A DNA stretch of 64,000 bases, from positions 620,001 to 684,000 of the forward strand of contig NZ_WOFH01000002.1 of NCBI RefSeq assembly GCF_009733595.1, written 5' to 3'. Source of the DNA: Actinomadura litoris. GTDB lineage: Bacteria; Actinomycetota; Actinomycetes; Streptosporangiales; Streptosporangiaceae. Below the pieces are notes generated by a model. The model made no database searches. It was not told where the DNA came from and worked only from the letters and a program-made list of their open reading frames with translations. Numbering within the stretch: position 1 is the stretch's first letter; each line of letters starts with the position of its first letter. Made by a program: the position numbers and the translations under genes. Positions 58,686 to 64,000 of the stretch are shown here, in pieces.

Positions 58686-60017
58686 ATGGAGCCGCTGCGA
58701 CCCGCCGATCCACAGACGATCGGCCGCTACCGCCTGTCGGGACGGCTCGGCTCCGGAGGCATGGGCGAGGTGTTCTTCGGCCACTCGCCGGGCGGACGCG
58801 CCGTCGCGGTGAAGGTCGTGCGCGCCGAACTCGGCTCCGACGAGGGCTTCCGCCGCCGGTTCGCCCGCGAGGCCGAGGCCGCCCGCCGGGTCGGCGGCTT
58901 CCACACCGCGCAGGTGGTCGACATCGACCTGGACGCCGACCCGCCGTGGCTGGTCACCGCCTACGTCCCGGGTCCGTCCCTCGCCGCCGTCGTCGCCGAG
59001 CACGGCGCCCTCCCCGAGCACTCCCTGCGCGTGCTCGGCGCGGGCCTCGCCGAGGCTCTGGAGGCGATCCACGCCGCCGGGCTCGTGCACCGCGACCTGA
59101 AGCCGTCCAACATCATCATGGCGCCCGACGGCCCCCGCGTGATCGACTTCGGCATCGCCCAGGCCGACGAGGGCACCGCGCTGACCCGCACCGGCGGCTC
59201 CGTCGGCACCCCCGGCTTCATGGCCCCCGAGCACATCACCGGCGCGGACGTCGGCCCGCCCGCCGACGTCTTCGCGCTGGGAGCGGTCCTGTGCCACGCG
59301 GCGGGCGTCCGCCCCTTCGGCGAGGGCCCGGCCCACACCCTGATGTACCGGATCGTCCACGGCGAACCGACCCTGACCGGCCTCCCGCCCGCGATCCACG
59401 ACCTCGCCGCGTCCTGCCTGGCCAAGGACCCCGCCGCCCGCCCGACGCCGCCCGAGATCCTCGAACGCCTGACCACGGAGGCCACCCCAGACCAGTGGCT
59501 ACCCCCCGAAGTAACCCAAATGGTGAGTCATCACCAGGAAACCCCGCCCCCACCCCGCCGCTCACCCTGGCCCATCTGGGCGGGCGCGGCCACGGCGGCC
59601 CTCCTCGTCACCCTGATCACGGGAGCGTTCCTCATCCACGACCCGTCGACCCCCGCCGCCGCACCCACCAAATCCGCCACCCCGACCGCGTCCGCACCGG
59701 CCGCCCACTGCACGCACGCGACCAGACGGGTGACCGACCCGACCGGCCGCAGCTTCGACACCTGGTCCTGCCAGACCGCCCGCCCGGGCCCGCTCTACCA
59801 GGAACCGACCTCCGGCCCCACGACCGGCTACCTCAGATCGACCAGCAACTGGTTCGTCTGCCAACGCCCGGGCTCCACCGACCCCGCCACCGCCTGGCTC
59901 TACACCCAGGGCGACGACCGCTACCAGAACGAGGGCTGGGGCTGGTTCCCCGCCACCTCGGTCTCCCCGACCTGGACCAACCCCCCGATCCCCGACCTCC
60001 CCACCTGCCCCTTCTAA
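58686..60017 (+). CDS. Membrane Ser/Thr protein kinase (Hanks type)
   Basis: 443 residues. Kinase domain 14-265: glycine loop GSGGMG (22-27), Lys43, HRDLKPSN (135-142), DFG (154-156), APE (180-182). A membrane helix (297-318) separates it from an extracytoplasmic C-terminus (319-443) of a Thr/Pro/Ala linker and a small Cys/Trp-containing domain, not PASTA. Divergent from the SARP gene, so SARP phosphorylation is a plausible target (inference modelled on AfsK-AfsR). Confidence 0.92.
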   Translation: MEPLRPADPQTIGRYRLSGRLGSGGMGEVFFGHSPGGRAVAVKVVRAELGSDEGFRRRFAREAEAARRVGGFHTAQVVDIDLDADPPWLVTAYVPGPSLAAVVAEHGALPEHSLRVLGAGLAEALEAIHAAGLVHRDLKPSNIIMAPDGPRVIDFGIAQADEGTALTRTGGSVGTPGFMAPEHITGADVGPPADVFALGAVLCHAAGVRPFGEGPAHTLMYRIVHGEPTLTGLPPAIHDLAASCLAKDPAARPTPPEILERLTTEATPDQWLPPEVTQMVSHHQETPPPPRRSPWPIWAGAATAALLVTLITGAFLIHDPSTPAAAPTKSATPTASAPAAHCTHATRRVTDPTGRSFDTWSCQTARPGPLYQEPTSGPTTGYLRSTSNWFVCQRPGSTDPATAWLYTQGDDRYQNEGWGWFPATSVSPTWTNPPIPDLPTCPF

Positions 60018-60021
60018 CCGG

Positions 60022-60333
60022 CTACCTCTGGCAGAGGTAGCCGTGCGTCTCCAGCCCTTCGGCCAGGTAGAGGGCCTCGGCGGCGCTTCCGCGGGCCGCC
60101 TGAAGGACCTTGACGTCGGCCCCACGCGCGCGGCCCCAGGCCATCGAGGCCCGCCACAGCCTCCGGCCGTAGCCTCGGCCCCGGTAGTCCGGGTGGACGG
60201 CGAAGTAAGCGGGCTGCTGGATGACCCGCCCATCCGGCCCGACCACCGCGCAAAGCGGTCCGAGCCCGGCGCGCGGTCCGGTGACGCCGGTCTCAGGGCT
60301 GTCCTTGGACTCGCCACAGGCAGCTTCTGATTC
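60022..60333 (-). pseudogene. Truncated GNAT acetyltransferase remnant
   Basis: The open frame runs from just after the helicase stop (60334) to 60022; the only usable start inside is GTG 60246, giving 74 residues. The motif AYFAVHPDYRGRGYGRRLW is the acetyl-CoA-binding signature of GNAT enzymes, and the frame upstream of the GTG still reads as GNAT-like (PRAGLGPLCAVVGPDGR) with no start. The N-terminal half of the fold is missing, so this is most likely a decayed or cut gene at a recombination junction. Confidence 0.75.
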
Positions 60334-63300
60334 CTAGCGCAACAAGATGCGATCGGGCCGCCCGTCGATGTGCCCCTCTTCTTGGAGTTCGGTGAGGTCG
60401 TGCGCGAAGGTGCGCACGATGTCGGAGCCGCGGCGGTTCCAGCCGAAGAAGCGGGTGGCGACAACGGTCAGTTCGGGTTCCGTGATTCCGGGGGATTCCC
60501 CGATGATGCCGATGAGGGCGAGCTTCCTCTCCTGGGCGGGGATCTCGGCGACCCTGCGAAGGACGCCGTCGCCCGGTTCGCGGGGGTCGATCGGCCGTTC
60601 CTTCAGGAGGAGGGCGTCGCCGTCTCGTTCTACGTCGAGGTTGTCCCGTAGGAAGTCGTTGAGCGCACCGTCCAGATTGGCGCGGATCCGTGCGCCGATC
60701 CGTTCGACCTGCCAGACCGTGGCCGTCCGCCGGTAGAGGACGTCGCGTTGGATCGGTGCCTCGATCTCCAGGACTTCTCGGAAGAGCCGCTGGAGCAGCG
60801 GTCGAGACTCCGGGAGGTGCATGTCGTAGTAGTAAAGGTGGCCTTCGAGGCGCGCTCGACGGTAGGTGGCCGCCCAGGTACGCGCGGTCTCGGTCGACTC
60901 CATGGTCACGAGCGCGGGGTCGGGGGCCGGCGGCGCCTCGACCCGGGCGGTCTCGGTCTCCGGGCTGGCCTCGGCCTCATCAGGCGAGGTGATGTCGGCC
61001 GACTCGATCGCCGATTCGACCGCCTCGCGGAGCCGCTGCTCCGCGGCGGGCCGGTTGCGGTACCAGTCGGTGCCCCAGATGCGGTACAGGTTCCAGCCGA
61101 GGCCGCGCAGTACGTCCTCGCGCAGCCGGTCGCGGTCGCGTGCGGCTCTGGACGAGTGGTACATGGCCCCGTCGCACTCGATACCGAGCGCGAACCGGCC
61201 CGGAAGCTCCGGGTGGCGTACCGCCATGTCGATCCGGTAGCCCCCCACGCCGACCTGCGGTTGGACGTCGTAGCCCCAGTCCGCCAGGACGTCCAGAACC
61301 GACTCCTCGAACGGGCTCTCGGGCGCCGTATCGTCGTTGAGCCTGGCCTGCTCCAGGACGGCGGGACCGCGTTCGGCGTAGTCGAGATACCTCTTGAAAG
61401 AGTCGCGGCTCCTTTTACCGTTCTCCTGGATGTCGGCGCCCGAGATGGACGCGACCACCTCGACGCGATGCCGCGCGCGGGTCACCGCGACGTTGAGCCG
61501 GCGCCAGCCGTTCTCCCTGTTCAGCGGCCCGAAGGCCATGGTGAGTTTACCGGCCTGGTCCCGGCCGTATCCGACGGAGATGATGATCACGTCGCGTTCG
61601 TCGCCTTGGACGGTCTCCAGGTTCTTGACGAAGAAGCCGTTGAGACGGTCCTCGGCGAAGTGCGACTCGAGTTCCGGATGCTCGGCCCGCGCCCGCTCCA
61701 CGGCGTCCTCGATCGCGCGGGCCTGCGCGTCCGACATCGCGACCACGCCCAGGCTCAGCGCCGGCCGTGACCTGTAGTGGTGTACGACGCGCTCGGCGAC
61801 GGCTCGCGCCTCGACGGGATTGCTTCGGCTGCGGCCACGCTCGTACACACCGGCGACCTTGGTGAATGTCACTCCGACGTCGTCGCCGTTCGCGCGCGCG
61901 CCCGGGAATGTCACCAGGCCGTCGCCGTAGAACTCGCGATTGCTGAACGCGATAAGGCCCTCGTGCCGGCTTCGATAGTGCCAGGCCAGCGAAAGGTTGG
62001 GAATGAGACCGCTGGCCTTGCACATATCGAGGAGCGAGTCGAAGGAGTCGGGTGCCCCTTCGTCGTACTCGTCGTCGTCCGGGTCGTCCGAGTGGGCGAA
62101 GAAGTCCGTCGGCGGCAGCTGCTTCTGGTCCCCCGCCACGACCAGGGATCCGCCTCGATAGACGCAGTTGACCGCGTCCTGCGGGAGCACCTGGGACGCC
62201 TCGTCGAAGATGACGACGTCGAAGCGATAGTCGGACGGTAGAAACTGGCTGACCGTGAGAGGGCTCATCATGAAACAGGGCTTCACGAGCTGCACGACGT
62301 CAGGGGTCTTCTCGAGCAGAGTCCGCACCGGCATGTGCCGGCTCTTCTTCTCAGCCTCCCGCTGGATGATGGCGGCTTGGCCGATGTTGGGGCGTGGGCG
62401 TCGCGCGTTGCACGCTTCGATCACCTGGGCGTGGGCTCCCTCGACGAGGGCCTGGTCGAGGGAGCGGAAGAGATCGACCTGCCGGTCCCGCTCGACCGCC
62501 CGGACGGGCACGAGGCGCGCGTCATCGTTCATGATGTGCTCCACCCAGGTCTCCAGCACGGCCCGTTCGACGATCTCCCGGAACCCCGCGCCGTCCAACC
62601 CGCGTTCGGCGACGCGCCCGATCAGGCCGTCGAGCCCATGTCCGCGCAGGACCGCTCTCGCGTTGGTGAGGGAGCGCCATTCGTCGGGGCCGGACTCGTC
62701 CGCGACCAGCCGGTCGGTGAGCTCCTGGAACGCCGTCGCCGTACCGGTGAGCCGGGCCCGCAGGTCGGGCCACCGGGCTTCCTCGAAGAGCCGCACGAAG
62801 TCGGTCACCGCCGCGCGGAACGCGTTCCAGGCCCCGCGAAGGTCCTCGTCGGGCTGAGCCGCGAGCAGCGCGGCGGCGGATCGTTCGGGCATCGGCTCGT
62901 CCGCGGGTCGCATCCGGGCCGCCCGGGTCAGGGCCTCGTCGATGGCCGTGCCGTCGGTGTCAAGATCGGCGTAGAGGGGGCCGAGCAACCGCTCGTCCTG
63001 CGCCTTCCGCGCCCGGAACGCCTCACGTCGCGCGCGCACCGATTCGATTCTCCCGGCGATGTCGCGCGCCTGCGCCAGAGTGAGCGGTGTGGCCGACGAC
63101 ACGGGCTGGACCGTCGCGATGAACACCGCGCCCTCGTCGAGCGGACGGATGTGCGCCGAGTACCAGTCGGCGGCATCGGTCATGGTGCCTTGTGCGAGCC
63201 TCGGACGCCCGCCGGGTCGCGGTGCGGGCACCAGGGACGACCGCCACCGCTCCAGCCGGTCGAGGACACCGTCGGCGGCGGCGCGAATGTCGGGATCGGG

Positions 63301-64000
63301 CGTTCCCTCAGCGGAGACCTGCTCGACCAGAGCGGCCGGGACAGGTAGATCGCGTGTCAGGGTGATGATCTCCTCCGCGTTCTTGAGGAGGTCGCGGACG
63401 AGTGCGAAGTCAGTCTGTTCACCCTGCCAGTAGCGTCCGAGGGCGTGACCGTGCGCGGTGGCGGCCTGCTGGAGCGCGAGCGCGGCCTCGTGCCAGGCCA
63501 CCGCCTGGGAGAGTCGTTCGGCCGCCGCTCTGTTCCACTCGCCCGAGACGGTCAGTTTGGCCAATGCGCGTTTGTCGCCGCGGTGAGCACCTGAGAGTTT
63601 CGCGACCCCATGGCTCTCACCAAACCGTCGCGCGAGGATGGGAAAGTCGGGCACATTGAGGATTTCCTGACTGAAAACTGTAACCGCTACCGCCTTGGCG
63701 CGAAGGAGCGAGTCGACGCGGTTCTGGAGTTCGGTGACGGCGCGTGCCGCGGCGTCCCTGCCCTCCCGTGTCAGCCAAGCGGCCTCCGGACGAGTCGCCT
63801 TTCGGGCAAGTTCGGTGAGCCTGCCCAGCGCGAAGGCCCGTTCGAAGGTCTCGGGTGCGGGCATTCCGTAGACGGCGGCGATGTCGGCCAAGGTCTCTCT
63901 CGCGTCCCGCAGCGTTCTCACCGCGGCTCGGAAGTCGTCGGCCAGGCCGCGAAGCCGACTCTCGGTGAGATCCGCCAGGGCGATGCCCTCGATGGCCAGC
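60334..64000 (-). CDS. DUF4011-type helicase with Vsr-like nuclease and DUF3320 end (Hhe-like), 5' part outside window
   Basis: At least 1221 codons, open past the right edge; the N-terminal DUF4011 part and Walker A are outside. Visible: superfamily 1 Walker B/motif II region VVIFDEASQVLPQDAVNCVY, GDQKQLPPTDFF, later helicase motifs (VETVQGDERDVIIISVGYG split; LNVAVTRARHRVEVV), a Vsr-like nuclease block (YRIDMAVRHP, LGIECDGAMYHSS, GWNLYRIWGTDWYRN; about 61.05-61.3 kb) and a C-terminal winged-helix-like DUF3320 region. This order matches DUF4011-helicase-Vsr proteins (hhe) reported as antiphage defence. GC is visibly lower than in neighbours, suggesting transfer. Confidence 0.82.
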   Translation of the reverse strand, partial: LAIEGIALADLTESRLRGLADDFRAAVRTLRDARETLADIAAVYGMPAPETFERAFALGRLTELARKATRPEAAWLTREGRDAAARAVTELQNRVDSLLRAKAVAVTVFSQEILNVPDFPILARRFGESHGVAKLSGAHRGDKRALAKLTVSGEWNRAAAERLSQAVAWHEAALALQQAATAHGHALGRYWQGEQTDFALVRDLLKNAEEIITLTRDLPVPAALVEQVSAEGTPDPDIRAAADGVLDRLERWRSSLVPAPRPGGRPRLAQGTMTDAADWYSAHIRPLDEGAVFIATVQPVSSATPLTLAQARDIAGRIESVRARREAFRARKAQDERLLGPLYADLDTDGTAIDEALTRAARMRPADEPMPERSAAALLAAQPDEDLRGAWNAFRAAVTDFVRLFEEARWPDLRARLTGTATAFQELTDRLVADESGPDEWRSLTNARAVLRGHGLDGLIGRVAERGLDGAGFREIVERAVLETWVEHIMNDDARLVPVRAVERDRQVDLFRSLDQALVEGAHAQVIEACNARRPRPNIGQAAIIQREAEKKSRHMPVRTLLEKTPDVVQLVKPCFMMSPLTVSQFLPSDYRFDVVIFDEASQVLPQDAVNCVYRGGSLVVAGDQKQLPPTDFFAHSDDPDDDEYDEGAPDSFDSLLDMCKASGLIPNLSLAWHYRSRHEGLIAFSNREFYGDGLVTFPGARANGDDVGVTFTKVAGVYERGRSRSNPVEARAVAERVVHHYRSRPALSLGVVAMSDAQARAIEDAVERARAEHPELESHFAEDRLNGFFVKNLETVQGDERDVIIISVGYGRDQAGKLTMAFGPLNRENGWRRLNVAVTRARHRVEVVASISGADIQENGKRSRDSFKRYLDYAERGPAVLEQARLNDDTAPESPFEESVLDVLADWGYDVQPQVGVGGYRIDMAVRHPELPGRFALGIECDGAMYHSSRAARDRDRLREDVLRGLGWNLYRIWGTDWYRNRPAAEQRLREAVESAIESADITSPDEAEASPETETARVEAPPAPDPALVTMESTETARTWAATYRRARLEGHLYYYDMHLPESRPLLQRLFREVLEIEAPIQRDVLYRRTATVWQVERIGARIRANLDGALNDFLRDNLDVERDGDALLLKERPIDPREPGDGVLRRVAEIPAQERKLALIGIIGESPGITEPELTVVATRFFGWNRRGSDIVRTFAHDLTELQEEGHIDGRPDRILLR

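Overview
The window is very GC-rich DNA with dense genes, frequent GTG starts, AGGAGG-type ribosome binding sites and several actinomycete-specific gene families: a SARP/AfsR-type regulator, a SapB-like class III lanthipeptide cluster, a streptogrisin-like protease, a DUF1707 protein and a double-GTPase/Hsp70 operon. A filamentous actinomycete is the best reading, and something near Actinomadura/Thermomonosporaceae is plausible but unproven. No rRNA, tRNA, insertion sequence or CRISPR array was seen. Both ends cut genes: a class III aminotransferase on the left and a large helicase on the right.

Left part (1-12 kb). A divergent seven-gene catabolic cluster (DUF3830 protein, two Asp/Glu-racemase-superfamily enzymes, GntR/FadR regulator, class III aminotransferase; and in the other direction a D-2-hydroxyacid dehydrogenase and an amidase) carries three copies of one operator-like palindrome, so it is probably a GntR regulon of unknown substrate. 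Then come a DUF1707/LiaF-like protein, an FdhF/YdeP molybdopterin oxidoreductase, an HtrA-type protease and a Bcr/CflA exporter.

12-22 kb is one tightly coupled minus-strand operon: GrpE-like, short Hsp70, FN3 protein, zinc-ribbon GTPase 1, GAP1-like protein, membrane GTPase 2. It resembles the GAP1/double-GTPase systems proposed from comparative genomics as biological-conflict or signalling modules. Housekeeping and accessory genes follow (ACT protein, class II aldolase, membrane protein, alpha/beta hydrolase with an operator-like inverted repeat, ADP-ribosylglycohydrolase), then an orphan SbnB/type II thioesterase pair, a secreted S1 protease and an ornithine-cyclodeaminase-family gene.

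31.8-38.7 kb is a SapB/AmfS-like morphogen cluster: ramR-like regulator, two ABC transporters, a 36-residue precursor peptide, and a RamC-like synthetase. A perfect 12-bp hairpin separates the peptide gene from the transporters. Next are a Ddn-nitroreductase/hemerythrin fusion, a large LuxR (LAL) regulator preceded by seventeen 17-bp tandem repeats, a glycosyltransferase, a gamma-glutamylcyclotransferase-like protein, a CocE-type hydrolase and an MscS channel.

Right part (48-64 kb). A TetR/DHA2 exporter pair with a 14-bp palindrome, an exonuclease, a PlsC acyltransferase, an SPFH-RHH-GPP34 operon with a 16-bp palindromic operator, a second DHA2 exporter, a SARP regulator divergent from a membrane Ser/Thr kinase, and finally a truncated GNAT gene abutting a DUF4011/helicase/Vsr-like protein of lower GC that looks like the edge of a defence or transferred segment.
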